Assembly (NCBI GenBank): GCA_903884655.1
Contig: CAISFO010000009.1
Coordinates: 1-64,000, forward strand
Source: an uncultured Holophagaceae bacterium
GTDB taxonomy: Bacteria > Acidobacteriota > Holophagae > Holophagales > Holophagaceae
Reading direction: 5' to 3'
DNA length: 64,000 nucleotides
Shown one piece after another: positions 46,087-55,544 of this stretch. The first letter of the stretch is position 1; each line of letters opens with the position of its first letter. The notes beneath the pieces are model-generated. The model was not told where the DNA came from and ran no database searches. It was given only the letters and a program-made list of their open reading frames with translations. The position numbers and the translations under genes are program-made.

Positions 46087-47583
46087 GTGGCCCCCTCCCG
46101 ATTCCTCCCCAAACCCTGGCTGTCCAGTTCCCTCGCCTGTGTCCTGGCCCTGGCATCCGCGAATCCCCTCCTGGCCCAGGCCACCCGCACCGAGCACGAC
46201 TCTCTGGGCAACCGCCAGATCCCGGTGGAGGCCTACTGGGGCGCCCAGACCTCCCGCGCGCTGGAGAATTTCCCGTTCAATACCCAGAAACTCGAACACT
46301 TCCCCACGTTTCTGCAGGCCTATGCCTATGTGAAGAAGGCTGCCGCCCAGGCCAACTGTGAGCTCGGCATCCTGTCCAAAGAGAAACTGGACGCCATCAG
46401 CCAGGCCTGCGACGAGATCATCGCCGGCAAGCTGCACAACCAGTTTCCCGAGGACATGATCCAGGCCGGCGCCGGCACTTCGACGAACATGAACTTCAAC
46501 GAGGTCATCGCCAACCGGGGCCTCGAGATCATGGGCAAGCAGAAGGGGGATTACAAATTCCTGCACCCCAATGACGATGTGAACCTCTCCCAGTCCACCA
46601 ATGACAACTATCCCACTGCGGCCAGAGTGGCCATCGTCATGGAGATCACCCGCTCCTTGAAGGCCATGGAGGGCCTGAAGACCGCCCTCGAGGCCAAGGG
46701 CAGCGAGTTCAAGGATGTCATCAAGATGGGGCGGACCGAGATGCAGGACGCGGTGCCCGTCACCCTGGGCCAGGAATTCAACGGGTTCGCCGACACCGTC
46801 AACGAAGCCATGATCCAGCTGAAAGAGGCCCAGACCGCCTTCATGAAGGTCAACCTGGGTGGCACCGCCATCGGCACCGGCCTCAACAGCCCCCCGAAGT
46901 ACTGCGCCCTGTCCATCCAGAAACTGGCCAAGCTGACCGGCTATCCCTTCGTGCGTTCCCATGACCTGGTGGGGGCCTCCTCCGATTGCTCAGGCTATGT
47001 CCAGATGTCCGGGGCCATGAAGCGCGCCGGCCTGGTCATGTCCAAGATCGCCAACGACCTGCGCCTGATGTCCTCGGGCCCGCGCACCGGCTTCTTCGAG
47101 ATCACCCTGCCCGCCACACAGCCCGGTTCCTCCATCATGCCGGGCAAGGTGAATCCGGTGATCTGCGAAGTCACCTCCTCCATCGCCTACCAGCTGGCCG
47201 GCTACGACACGACGGTGACCATGGCCGCCGAACTGAGCAGCCTTGAGCTCAATCCCGTGGAATGCATCATCGTCTATGACCTTCTGTGCGGCACCTCCCT
47301 GCTGACCAAGGGCGCCGAGGTGTTCACCACCAAGTGCGTGGTGGGCGTCAAGGCCAACACCGAGCGCTGCCGAATGCTGGTCAAGAACAGCATCGGCCTG
47401 GTCACGGCCTTGAACCCCGTCCTCGGCTACGAGCGGTCGGCTTCCATCGCCAAGGAATCCCTGGCGACAGGCCGGTCCGTCTACGACCTGGTGCTGGAAA
47501 AGGGCTGGATGACCAAGGAACAGCTGGATGACATGCTCAAGCCCGAGAACATGACCCAGCCTAGGGATTGGCCCAAGAAGTAG
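46087..47583 (+). CDS. aspA: Aspartate ammonia-lyase with a signal peptide (predicted periplasmic)
   Basis: 498 residues from GTG 46087 (AGGAG eight bases upstream). Residues 1-32 are an export signal ending in PLLAQA; the aspartase/fumarase fold begins right after it. QSTND (169-173) is the aspartase form (fumarases usually have QSSND), and the catalytic loop is GSSIMPGKVNP (347-357). The family reaction is aspartate to fumarate plus ammonia. Known bacterial aspartases are cytoplasmic, so export is unusual. It is divergent from the DASS carrier and followed by a two-component system. Another ammonia-lyase specificity cannot be excluded. Confidence 0.87.
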   Translation: MAPSRFLPKPWLSSSLACVLALASANPLLAQATRTEHDSLGNRQIPVEAYWGAQTSRALENFPFNTQKLEHFPTFLQAYAYVKKAAAQANCELGILSKEKLDAISQACDEIIAGKLHNQFPEDMIQAGAGTSTNMNFNEVIANRGLEIMGKQKGDYKFLHPNDDVNLSQSTNDNYPTAARVAIVMEITRSLKAMEGLKTALEAKGSEFKDVIKMGRTEMQDAVPVTLGQEFNGFADTVNEAMIQLKEAQTAFMKVNLGGTAIGTGLNSPPKYCALSIQKLAKLTGYPFVRSHDLVGASSDCSGYVQMSGAMKRAGLVMSKIANDLRLMSSGPRTGFFEITLPATQPGSSIMPGKVNPVICEVTSSIAYQLAGYDTTVTMAAELSSLELNPVECIIVYDLLCGTSLLTKGAEVFTTKCVVGVKANTERCRMLVKNSIGLVTALNPVLGYERSASIAKESLATGRSVYDLVLEKGWMTKEQLDDMLKPENMTQPRDWPKK

Positions 47584-47608
47584 GTCCTGGGCGGCAGTGT
47601 GAATGCCG

Positions 47609-47650
47609 GATGCGGAGCGGATGGCCCCAGAAAGCCGTCCCCTCCGCATC
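47609..47650 (+). terminator. Hairpin after aspA
   Basis: GATGCGGAG (47609-47617) pairs perfectly with CTCCGCATC (47642-47650) around a 24-base loop, 26 bases after the aspA stop. There is no T-run. It may mark the 3' end of the aspA message or partly separate it from the kinase gene. Confidence 0.4.
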
Positions 47651-47769
47651 AACAGATAAGGCCATTCTCTATGCTGACAATGAAGTAGACTTCGCCTACC
47701 TTCCCCACCCGAGCAAGCCCCATCCACAGCCATTTCAAAAGCACCGTCCCCATCGCCATCCTGAGGTCC

Positions 47770-49452
47770 ATGCGCTCCCCCCTTCTCGTCCTGCTCTGCA
47801 GCCTGCTCGCGTGCCAGCACCCCGCGTTCGCCGGGGACAGCCGGGAGGCCAGCGGCCGGCAGGTGATCCTCGTCGGGGGCGACCTGAACTACCCTCCCTA
47901 TGAATTCCTGGACAAGGTGGGCAAGCCCGCGGGCTTCAACGTGGAGATCACGCGGGCCATCGCCGAAGTCATGGACCTGCAGGTGGACATCCGGCTGGGC
48001 GACTGGAACGACATGCGCCATTCGCTGGCAGACGGTTCGATCGATGTCCTGGAAGGCGTGGCCATCTCGAAGGAGCGGGACAAGGTCTTCGATTTTTCCA
48101 TCCCGCACTGCACCATCCACCAGTCGATCTTCGCCCGCCGAGGGTCACCCCCGGTCAGCTCGATCTGGGACCTGGCCGGCAAGGAAGTGGCCGTGCAGCG
48201 GGGCGGCATCATGCAGGACCTCATGGCCAACAGCGGCACCGAGATGAAGCTCATCCTGGTCGATACCCACGCGGACGCCCTCCGCCTGCTGGCCTCGGGC
48301 AAGCTGGACTACGCCCTGGTCAATACCCTCACCGGCATCTACTTCGGGCTGGACCGGGGCCTCACCAACATCGTGCCCGTCAGCGGACCGGTGGCCGAGA
48401 TGTCCTACGGGTACGCGGTGAAGAAGGGCAACAAGGACCTGCTCGCCGAATTCGACGAAGGGCTGCAGATCCTGATCAACACGGGCCGCTACCAGCAGAT
48501 CCATGACAAGTGGCTGGGCATCCTCGAACCCCGCCCCAATCAGTGGCCCAAATTCATGAAATACGGAGCCGCGGGGGTGGTGACGCTGCTGGCCGTCCTC
48601 GGGAGCATCGTGGTCTGGTCCTGGTCCCTGCGGAAGAAGATCGAGGCCTACATCGCCGACTCCCAGGTCCGGCAGCAGGAACTGATCCAGGCGGGCAAGA
48701 TGGCCTCCCTGGGAGTCCTCGTCTCCGGCGTCGCGCACGAGATCAACAATCCCACGGGCCTGATCCTCTACAACCTGCCCCTGCTCAGGAACGCCTACCG
48801 GGTTTCCGAGACCGAACTGGAAGCGCGATTCCAGGAAACCGGTGATTTCCCCATCGGGGGTTTAAAATACTCCGAGCTCCGCGAGGAGATACCGCGCATG
48901 TTCGACGAAATGCAGGGGGGCGCCAACCGCATCAAGCGGATCGTCGAGGACCTGAAAGATTTCGCCCGCAAGGACACCTCCAGCCTCAAGGAACTGGTCG
49001 ACCTCAACCAGGTTGTCCAGACGTCGGTACGGCTGCTGGACAGTTCCATCAAGAAGGCCACATCCCACTTCCATGCCCAGTACTTGGACACCCTTCCGCT
49101 CTTCCGTGGCAATGCCCAGCGGATCGAGCAGGTCGTGGTCAACCTGCTACTGAATGCCTGCCAGGCCCTGCGCTCCCCCGACCGGGGAATCTTCCTGTCC
49201 ACCTGTTACGACAGCGAGCAGAAAGTGGTGATGCTCTACATCAAGGACGAGGGCATCGGCATTCCGCCGGAGCACCTCGCCAACCTGACGGATCCGTTCT
49301 TCACCACGAAGCGGGAATCGGGCGGTACGGGGCTTGGACTTTCCGTATCCGCCGGCATCGTGAAAGACCACCTCGGCAAGCTGGAGTTCACCTCCACGCC
49401 GGGTGAAGGAACCACCGCCATCCTGACGCTGCCCGCCCTGGAGAGAGGTTGA
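47770..49452 (+). CDS. Histidine kinase with periplasmic solute-binding sensor domain
   Basis: 560 residues. A signal peptide is followed by a family-3 solute-binding domain (about 30-250; GDLNYPPYEFLDKVGKPAGF, then VAVQRGG), the type used for amino-acid ligands. Then come one membrane helix (about 258-280), a HisKA domain with His323 (GVAHEINNPTG) and an ATPase domain with NLLLNACQAL, DEGIGI and GTGLGLS. ATG 47770 has TGAGG upstream. The regulator gene starts 4 bases after its stop. It probably senses an amino acid or dicarboxylate in the periplasm. Confidence 0.88.
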   Translation: MRSPLLVLLCSLLACQHPAFAGDSREASGRQVILVGGDLNYPPYEFLDKVGKPAGFNVEITRAIAEVMDLQVDIRLGDWNDMRHSLADGSIDVLEGVAISKERDKVFDFSIPHCTIHQSIFARRGSPPVSSIWDLAGKEVAVQRGGIMQDLMANSGTEMKLILVDTHADALRLLASGKLDYALVNTLTGIYFGLDRGLTNIVPVSGPVAEMSYGYAVKKGNKDLLAEFDEGLQILINTGRYQQIHDKWLGILEPRPNQWPKFMKYGAAGVVTLLAVLGSIVVWSWSLRKKIEAYIADSQVRQQELIQAGKMASLGVLVSGVAHEINNPTGLILYNLPLLRNAYRVSETELEARFQETGDFPIGGLKYSELREEIPRMFDEMQGGANRIKRIVEDLKDFARKDTSSLKELVDLNQVVQTSVRLLDSSIKKATSHFHAQYLDTLPLFRGNAQRIEQVVVNLLLNACQALRSPDRGIFLSTCYDSEQKVVMLYIKDEGIGIPPEHLANLTDPFFTTKRESGGTGLGLSVSAGIVKDHLGKLEFTSTPGEGTTAILTLPALERG

Positions 49453-49456
49453 ACCC

Positions 49457-50890
49457 ATGACCGAATCCCAGTTCCCCTCCTACTCCATCCTGCTCGTCGA
49501 CGACGAGGAGGCCTGGCTGCGCAGCCTCAGCATGACCCTGTCGATGATGGCGGGCATCAACAACACCATCCGCTGCTCGGACAGCCGGAAGGTGATGGAC
49601 CTGATCGCCAACCACGACATCGGGCTCGTCCTGCTGGACCTCAACATGCCCAGCCTCTCGGGGCAGGACCTGCTCGTGCAGCTGCTCGAGAAGTACCCCG
49701 AGATCCCCGTGATCATCATCAGCGGGCTGAATCAGGTGTCGACCGCCGTGGAGTGCATGAAGCGCGGCGCCTTCGACTTCTTCGTCAAGACTGTCGAGCA
49801 GGAGCGCCTGATCCAGGGGGTCCGCCGGGCCATCAAGATGATTGACCTGCAGCAGCAAAACCGGGAGTTCTGCTCGCGGGTGCTGGACGACCGCGTCGCC
49901 CATCCCGAGGCCTTCGCCGAGATCATCACCCAGAACCCCTCCATGCGCGCCATCTTCCGCTACATCGAAGCGATCGCGGGCAGCACCCAGTCCGTGCTGA
50001 TCACGGGAGAGTCCGGTGTGGGCAAGGAACTGCTGGCCGTGGCCATCCACCGGCTGAGCGGCCGGAAGGGCCGGATGGTGTCCCTGAACGTGGCTGGTCT
50101 GGATGACAGCGTGTTCAGCGACACCCTGTTCGGCCATGTGAAAGGCGCCTTCACGGGGGCTGACAGCGTGCGGCGGGGACTGATCGAGGACTCCGCCGAC
50201 GGCACCCTCTTCCTGGACGAGATCGGCGACCTCTCCACCGCCTCCCAGATCAAGCTGCTGCGCCTGCTCCAGGAAGGCGAGTATTTCGCCCTTGGCAGCG
50301 ACGTCCCGAAGCGCCTGCGTTCCCGGGTCCTCTTCGCCACCCACCACGACCTGGCGGCCAAGCAGGCTTCCGGCCAGTTCCGGAAGGACCTCTACTACCG
50401 GCTGTGCGTGCATCGCCTGAGCGTGCCGCCCCTCAAGGAGCGAGCCGAGGACATCCCCCTGCTCCTGGACCACTTCCTGGATCAGGTGTCGCGGGAACTC
50501 GGAAAGACCCGGCCCACCGTTCCCAAGGAACTCTACGTGCTGCTGGCCAACCACGCCTTCCCGGGCAACATCCGCGAGCTGAAATCCATGGTCTACGACG
50601 CGCTGAGCGTCCATCAGTCCAGGATGCTGTCCATGGACTCCTTCAAGCGGGCCATCGACAGCCACGGCAGTCCCCAGCCCGGCAGCGGGGAAGCCAGAGG
50701 AAGTGAACAGAGCCTGTTCGGCGCGGGGGACCCTCTGCCCAGCCTGCACGACCTCTCGGATCTGGTCATCGCCGAGGCCATGCGCAGGGCGCAGGGCAAT
50801 CAGTCCGTCGCCGCCCGGCTCATCGGCATTTCCCAGCCAGCCCTCAGCAAACGCCTGAAAAAGGCCCAGCTGGGGCCCCTCCAACCCTGA
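49457..50890 (+). CDS. NtrC-family sigma-54-dependent response regulator
   Basis: 477 residues. The receiver domain has VDDEE and the phospho-acceptor Asp61 (LLDLNMPS). The AAA+ domain has Walker A GESGVGKE near 183, GAFTGA at 230-235 (the sigma-54 contact) and TLFLDEIGDL. A Fis-type helix-turn-helix lies at the C-terminus (NQSVAARLIGISQPALSKRL). It is the cognate regulator of the kinase just upstream. It is the obvious candidate to act at the two -24/-12 promoters of this cluster. Confidence 0.92.
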   Translation: MTESQFPSYSILLVDDEEAWLRSLSMTLSMMAGINNTIRCSDSRKVMDLIANHDIGLVLLDLNMPSLSGQDLLVQLLEKYPEIPVIIISGLNQVSTAVECMKRGAFDFFVKTVEQERLIQGVRRAIKMIDLQQQNREFCSRVLDDRVAHPEAFAEIITQNPSMRAIFRYIEAIAGSTQSVLITGESGVGKELLAVAIHRLSGRKGRMVSLNVAGLDDSVFSDTLFGHVKGAFTGADSVRRGLIEDSADGTLFLDEIGDLSTASQIKLLRLLQEGEYFALGSDVPKRLRSRVLFATHHDLAAKQASGQFRKDLYYRLCVHRLSVPPLKERAEDIPLLLDHFLDQVSRELGKTRPTVPKELYVLLANHAFPGNIRELKSMVYDALSVHQSRMLSMDSFKRAIDSHGSPQPGSGEARGSEQSLFGAGDPLPSLHDLSDLVIAEAMRRAQGNQSVAARLIGISQPALSKRLKKAQLGPLQP

Positions 50891-51078
50891 CTCCTTCTTG
50901 AAAGAACCAACACTGGAAATAGATTCCAGAAGTCCTTAAGGTCCTGTTTCTTACACCGCACCATTGCTATATTCGTAGCCGTTCCACGCAACCCTTCACC
51001 CCCCGAGCAGCTCGTCTCGAGTTTGCTCATTTCCTCAATAGCGCCACCTACCCGTGGCCTTTCTGGCAGGAGCTACAC

Positions 51079-52389
51079 ATGGCTCAGAGCAATCTCACCA
51101 GGAGGATGCTGACCGCATCCCTCTTGACCCTTCCCTTCGCGCTGGTGGCCGCCGACGCCCCCGGCATGTTCCGGCTTCCGAGCACGGACACCATGATGAA
51201 GATCTACGGGTTCGCCGAACTGAACGGCACCTATGACATGGGTACCCGCAATTCCGACATCGACGATTTCGACTGGGCGACCTTCCTCCCCACCCAGCCC
51301 TTCGACAAGACCTCCAAGAACCCCAGCGGTTCGCCGGCCAACCAGATGTACCTGACGCTCCGGACCTCCCGGATCGGCATCATGACCACCACTCCCAGCA
51401 GCCTGGGCCCCATCACCGCCGTGGTGGAAGCGGACTTCAACTCCCCCTCGCCCAGCAACTTCTCCAGCCCCGCCACCACCAACGGGAACACCTTCCGTCT
51501 CCGCAAGGCCTATGGCCAGATCGGCGGCTTCCTCTTCGGCCAGACCTGGTCCACCTTCTTTGACGGCGACTCCGTGCCCGATGGGGTGGATTTCAACCCC
51601 GTGGCCTCCGCGAACGCCACCCGCCAGGGCATGCTTGCCTACACCTGGCACCCCGCAAAGGAAAGCTCCTTCACGCTGGCCGTCGAAGCCCCCTTCGATC
51701 GCCAGTACCAGGGCCTGGCCGGCCACGTGGTCATCCAGGACGCGGGTGAGGCCTATGTGAAGGATTCCTACGCCACCACCCCCGACCTCGTCGCCAACTA
51801 CACCTACAGCGACAAGTGGGGCCACGTATCCGCCCGTGGCGTGATGATGGAGTACAAGGATCTCCAGCACAGCGCCAACGGCTATGGCGCGGCCCTGTCC
51901 GGCCACTTCAACATCGGCAGCGACAGCCTGGTCTGGAGCATCCAGAGTGGCGATGGCATCGGCCGCTACATGCTCGGCAGCCTCCTCCAGAGCGCCATCG
52001 ACGACGGCAAGAAGATCAACCTCTGGAAGGCCACGGGCTACCACGTGGGCTACACCCACGTCTGGAACGCCGACTGGCGCACCAACGTGTATGCCAGCCG
52101 GGTGAGCTTCTCGGATCCCGGTTCGGGCACCCCCGGCCAGACCCTGAACGCCTGGATGCAGTCCGCTTCCAACACCAACTACTGGGGCGCTGACGGCCAG
52201 CCCAACAAGACCCTCGACAACTACGCCATCAACACCTTCTACAACGTCTCCAAGACCGTCTACTGCGGCCTGGAATACAACTACGGCACCCGCAAGACCA
52301 TGGACACCTACACCGCTGGCGTGGCCGGCGCCGCCAACGAAGGCACCCAGAAGCGCATCAACTTCGTGTTCCGCGCCAGCTTCTTCTAG
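51079..52389 (+). CDS. DcaP-like outer-membrane porin
   Basis: 436 residues. A signal peptide ends near VAADAPG, followed by FRLPSTDTMMKIYGFAEL, the opening typical of DcaP-type trimeric porins, many alternating beta strands, and a terminal phenylalanine (FRASFF) as required for outer-membrane assembly. RBS AGGAG precedes the ATG. It is 46 bases upstream of the ABC-transporter binding protein, so it probably admits the transporter's substrate. A dicarboxylate or amino acid is plausible from context. Confidence 0.83.
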   Translation: MAQSNLTRRMLTASLLTLPFALVAADAPGMFRLPSTDTMMKIYGFAELNGTYDMGTRNSDIDDFDWATFLPTQPFDKTSKNPSGSPANQMYLTLRTSRIGIMTTTPSSLGPITAVVEADFNSPSPSNFSSPATTNGNTFRLRKAYGQIGGFLFGQTWSTFFDGDSVPDGVDFNPVASANATRQGMLAYTWHPAKESSFTLAVEAPFDRQYQGLAGHVVIQDAGEAYVKDSYATTPDLVANYTYSDKWGHVSARGVMMEYKDLQHSANGYGAALSGHFNIGSDSLVWSIQSGDGIGRYMLGSLLQSAIDDGKKINLWKATGYHVGYTHVWNADWRTNVYASRVSFSDPGSGTPGQTLNAWMQSASNTNYWGADGQPNKTLDNYAINTFYNVSKTVYCGLEYNYGTRKTMDTYTAGVAGAANEGTQKRINFVFRASFF

Positions 52390-52435
52390 ACCCTGGCCAC
52401 TACGGACCATTTAACCCATCCAATCTGGAGGCAGC

Positions 52436-53563
52436 ATGAAGAAGTCCTATCTCGTAGCTCTGGGCCTGGTCGCAGGCGCAGCACTCTCCTTCGTGGGGTG
52501 TGACAAGAACAAGAACGTGGTGGTCGGCGGTGTCGCCCCGCTGACCGGCGAGGCCGCCACCTTCGGCGCGTCCACCAAGAACGGCTATGACCTGGCCGTC
52601 TCGGAGTGGAACGCCAAGGGCGGCGTCCTGGGCAAGCAGGTGCAGCTGGTGTTCGCCGACGACAAGGGCGATCCCGCGGAAGGCGCCACCGTCTTCACCA
52701 AGCTCATCGAACAGGACAAGGCCTGCGCCATTCTGGGCACCGTCATGTCCAAGGTCTCCCTGGCCGGTGCCCCCATCTGCCAGAGCGCCAAGATCCCCAT
52801 GATCGCCACCGCCTCGACCAACCCCAAGGTCACCGGCGTGGGCAACTTCGTCTTCCGCGCCTGCTTCATCGATCCCTTCCAGGGCACGGTGGGCGCCAAA
52901 TTCGCGTTCGACGACCTGAAGGCCAAGAAGGCCGCCTGCCTCTTCGATGTGGGCAACGACTACACCAAGGGCCTCTCCGAGTTCTTCAAGGCCAAGTTCA
53001 CCGCCCTGGGCGGCGAAGTCGTCGGGTTCGAGGGCCATGCCACCGGAACCTCCGATTTCAAGGCCCAGCTGACCAAGGTCCTCGCGGCCAAGCCTGATGT
53101 GCTCTACGTCTCCGACTACTACAGCGACGTGGCCATCATCGCCAAGCAGGCCCGGGAACTGGGCTTCAAGGGCCCCCTGGTGGGCGGCGACGGCTGGGAT
53201 TCCCCCAAGCTGACCGAGATCGCCGGTCCGGCCATCGAGGGCTGCTTCTTCACCAACCACTACGCGAAGGAGGACAAGTCCCCCATCGTACAGGAATTCG
53301 TCGGGAAGTACACGGCGAAGTACAAGGCCGCTCCTGACGCCCTCGCGGCGCTGGCCTATGACGCCACCAACATCATGCTGGACGCCATCAGCCGCGCCGG
53401 TTCCACGGATGGCGCCGCCATCCAGGGTGCCCTGGTCAAGACCGACCTCAAGGTCGTCACCGGTCAGGTCAAGTTCGACGGCGAGCGCAACCCCGTGAAG
53501 TCCGCGGTCATCATCGAGCTCAAGGGCGGTCAGCAGGTCTACAAGACCACCGTGGCTCCGTAA
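52436..53563 (+). CDS. livK: LIV-type ABC transporter substrate-binding lipoprotein
   Basis: 375 residues of the branched-chain-amino-acid binding family (Peripla_BP_6). The signal ends in FVGC, so Cys22 is the probable lipid attachment site. Motifs include GGVAPLTGEAATFG and DDKGDPAEG. The ligand cannot be assigned; given its place between aspartase and asparaginase genes, an acidic or amide amino acid is possible. Strong RBS GGAGG precedes it. A GC hairpin follows the gene. Confidence 0.88.
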   Translation: MKKSYLVALGLVAGAALSFVGCDKNKNVVVGGVAPLTGEAATFGASTKNGYDLAVSEWNAKGGVLGKQVQLVFADDKGDPAEGATVFTKLIEQDKACAILGTVMSKVSLAGAPICQSAKIPMIATASTNPKVTGVGNFVFRACFIDPFQGTVGAKFAFDDLKAKKAACLFDVGNDYTKGLSEFFKAKFTALGGEVVGFEGHATGTSDFKAQLTKVLAAKPDVLYVSDYYSDVAIIAKQARELGFKGPLVGGDGWDSPKLTEIAGPAIEGCFFTNHYAKEDKSPIVQEFVGKYTAKYKAAPDALAALAYDATNIMLDAISRAGSTDGAAIQGALVKTDLKVVTGQVKFDGERNPVKSAVIIELKGGQQVYKTTVAP

Positions 53564-53584
53564 CACACAGTCGTCCTGTTCCAA

Positions 53585-53607
53585 GGGGGGGGCCCCCGGC
53601 CCCCCCC
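53585..53607 (+). terminator. GC hairpin between livK and livH
   Basis: Eight G plus CC pair with GG plus eight C around a three-base loop, a 10-bp all-GC stem 22 bases after the livK stop and without a T-run. Such structures between binding-protein and permease genes usually raise the binding-protein level by partial termination or 3' end protection. Confidence 0.6.
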
Positions 53608-53629
53608 CATTTCAAGAAAGGGGTCCCTG

Positions 53630-54538
53630 ATGGAGTCCATCTTCAGCCCGCAGCAGATCGTGAATGGTCTTCAGCTGGGAGCAATCTACGCGCTCATCGC
53701 GCTTGGCTACACCATGGTGTACGGCATCGTGCGCCTCATCAACTTCGCCCATGGCGATTTCTTCATGGTCGGGGCCTATGCGGCCTTCGGCTCGTTCTTC
53801 ATGTTCAACGCCTTCCTTCCCCGCGGCAATGGACTCGCCTTCATCGTCCTGATCCTCGCCATGGCCGCTGGCGGCCTCATCGCCGTCCTCACTGACCACT
53901 TCGCCTACAAGCCGCTCCGGTACAAGCCGAAGCTGTCCTCTCTCGTGACCGCCATCGGCGTGTCCATGCTGCTCGAATACGTCTTCTCCGCCATCCCCGC
54001 CATCGGGCCTTCGCCCCGTGGCTTTCCTGAAATCCTGCCGAAGAAGATGTACCACTTCGGCTCGGCCGAAGTGTCCAACTACGTGATCGTGGATCTGGCG
54101 GTGGCCGCCGTGCTCATGATCGGCCTCACCCTCCTCATCCAGCGGTCCTCCCTCGGCAAGGCCATGCGCGCCGTCTCCCAGGACAAGGACGCGGCACGGC
54201 TCATGGGCATCAACGTCGACCGGATCATCTCCCTGACCTTCCTCATCGGGGGCGCCTTTGCCGGCGCGGCCGGCCTGCTCGCGGGCCTGACCTACCCGAG
54301 AATCCAGCCCTACATGGGCATCCTGCCTGGCTTGAAGGCCTTCATCGCCGCAGTGCTCGGCGGCATCGGGAGCATTCCCGGAGCCGTCCTCGGCGCCTTC
54401 ATCATGGGAATCGCTGAAACCTGCGCCACTGCCTACAACTCGCTTCTGGGAGAGGGGATCGCCTTCGTGATCCTCATCGTTGTCCTCCTCCTGAGGCCCA
54501 GTGGCATTTTCGGCGAAAAGACAGCCGACAAGATCTAG
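53630..54538 (+). CDS. livH: LIV-type ABC transporter permease LivH
   Basis: 302 residues with about eight hydrophobic helices. The family motifs are YALIALGYTMVYGIVRLINFAHGDF near the N-terminus and the cytoplasmic loop SLGKAMRAVSQDKDAARLMGI that docks on the ATPases. It forms the inner-membrane channel with LivM. The next gene starts 11 bases after its stop. Confidence 0.93.
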   Translation: MESIFSPQQIVNGLQLGAIYALIALGYTMVYGIVRLINFAHGDFFMVGAYAAFGSFFMFNAFLPRGNGLAFIVLILAMAAGGLIAVLTDHFAYKPLRYKPKLSSLVTAIGVSMLLEYVFSAIPAIGPSPRGFPEILPKKMYHFGSAEVSNYVIVDLAVAAVLMIGLTLLIQRSSLGKAMRAVSQDKDAARLMGINVDRIISLTFLIGGAFAGAAGLLAGLTYPRIQPYMGILPGLKAFIAAVLGGIGSIPGAVLGAFIMGIAETCATAYNSLLGEGIAFVILIVVLLLRPSGIFGEKTADKI

Positions 54539-54548
54539 GAGGTCTGGC

Positions 54549-55544
54549 ATGGACAAACTCAAAAGCATGAAACTGCTCATGGCAGGACTGATCTTCTATG
54601 TGGTGGTGCAAGTCCTGAGTGCCGTCGGTGTGCTGAACGGCTACTTCATGGTCATCATCAACCGCTCCCTCATCGGCGTGATGTTCGCGGTCTCGCTGAA
54701 CCTCATCAATGGCATCACGGGCCAGTTCTCCCTGGGTCACATGGGCTTCGCCGCGGTCGGGGCCTACACCTCCGGCTCCATCACCACCCTCATCTTCAAG
54801 CTCTCGCCCCGCCACCCCGAGGACGCCGTCGTGTTCGTCGTGGCGATCATCGCGGGCGGGATCGCGGCTGCGGTCGCCGGATTCCTGATCGGCTTCCCCT
54901 CCCTGCGGCTGAAGGGCGACTACCTGGCCATCGTGACCCTCGGCTTCGGGGAGATCATCCGCACCATCCTGAACAACATCGCCTGGGTGGGCGGGCCCCG
55001 CGGCCTGCTGGGCATCCCCAAGTTCTCCACCTTCACCGTCATCTTCGTCTTCACCATGGCCACCATCATCCTCATCCGCAACCTGGTCCAGTCCTCCATC
55101 GGACGGTCGATGCTTTCGATCCGCGAGAACGAACTGGCCAGTGAGCTGGTCGGCGTCGACACCACGAAATACAAGGTGCTCGGGTTCGTCGTGGGCGCCT
55201 TCTTCGCCGGCATGGGCGGCGGCCTGCTCGCCCACCTCCTGCAGATCGCCCACCCCACCCAGTACGGGTTCTACGCCTCGGCCCTGATCCTCATCATGGT
55301 CTACGTGGGCGGCATCGGCTCCCTGACGGGCTCCATCATCGCGGCCTTCTCCCTCACCTTCCTCACGGAGGGCCTGCGGGTGGGCATCGACTGGCTGCGG
55401 GACACCGCGGGCGTCCCCATCGGCACTGAATGGACCATGGTGATCTACGCCCTGCTGCTGATCCTCATCATGCTCTTCAAGACGGAAGGACTCCTGGGCA
55501 TGCGTGAAGCCTCCATCCTGATCATCAAGGAGAAACAAGGATGA
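54549..55544 (+). CDS. livM: LIV-type ABC transporter permease LivM
   Basis: 331 residues, hydrophobic throughout. Motifs are NLINGITGQFSLGHMGF and the docking loop SIGRSMLSIRENELASELVGVD. ATG 54549 follows AGGAGGTCT; the open frame further upstream overlaps livH and was not used. It overlaps livG by 4 bases, so translation is coupled. Confidence 0.93.
   Translation: MDKLKSMKLLMAGLIFYVVVQVLSAVGVLNGYFMVIINRSLIGVMFAVSLNLINGITGQFSLGHMGFAAVGAYTSGSITTLIFKLSPRHPEDAVVFVVAIIAGGIAAAVAGFLIGFPSLRLKGDYLAIVTLGFGEIIRTILNNIAWVGGPRGLLGIPKFSTFTVIFVFTMATIILIRNLVQSSIGRSMLSIRENELASELVGVDTTKYKVLGFVVGAFFAGMGGGLLAHLLQIAHPTQYGFYASALILIMVYVGGIGSLTGSIIAAFSLTFLTEGLRVGIDWLRDTAGVPIGTEWTMVIYALLLILIMLFKTEGLLGMREASILIIKEKQG

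Noticed and set aside
46087..47583. Class II fumarase as the identity of the exported lyase
   Set aside because: The substrate-loop motif is QSTND, the aspartase form, and the C-terminal half follows aspartases. A residual possibility of another ammonia-lyase remains.
47584..47769. Small coding frame between aspA and the kinase gene
   Set aside because: It runs into the kinase N-terminus in another frame, has no RBS, and the region carries a hairpin and a leader.
50891..51078. Matching boxes and a -24/-12 promoter upstream of the porin-liv operon
   Set aside because: Only a partial AACCCTT is found; no GTTATACCCCTT and no TGGCAC-N5-TTGC. The operon may be controlled differently or read through from the regulator gene.
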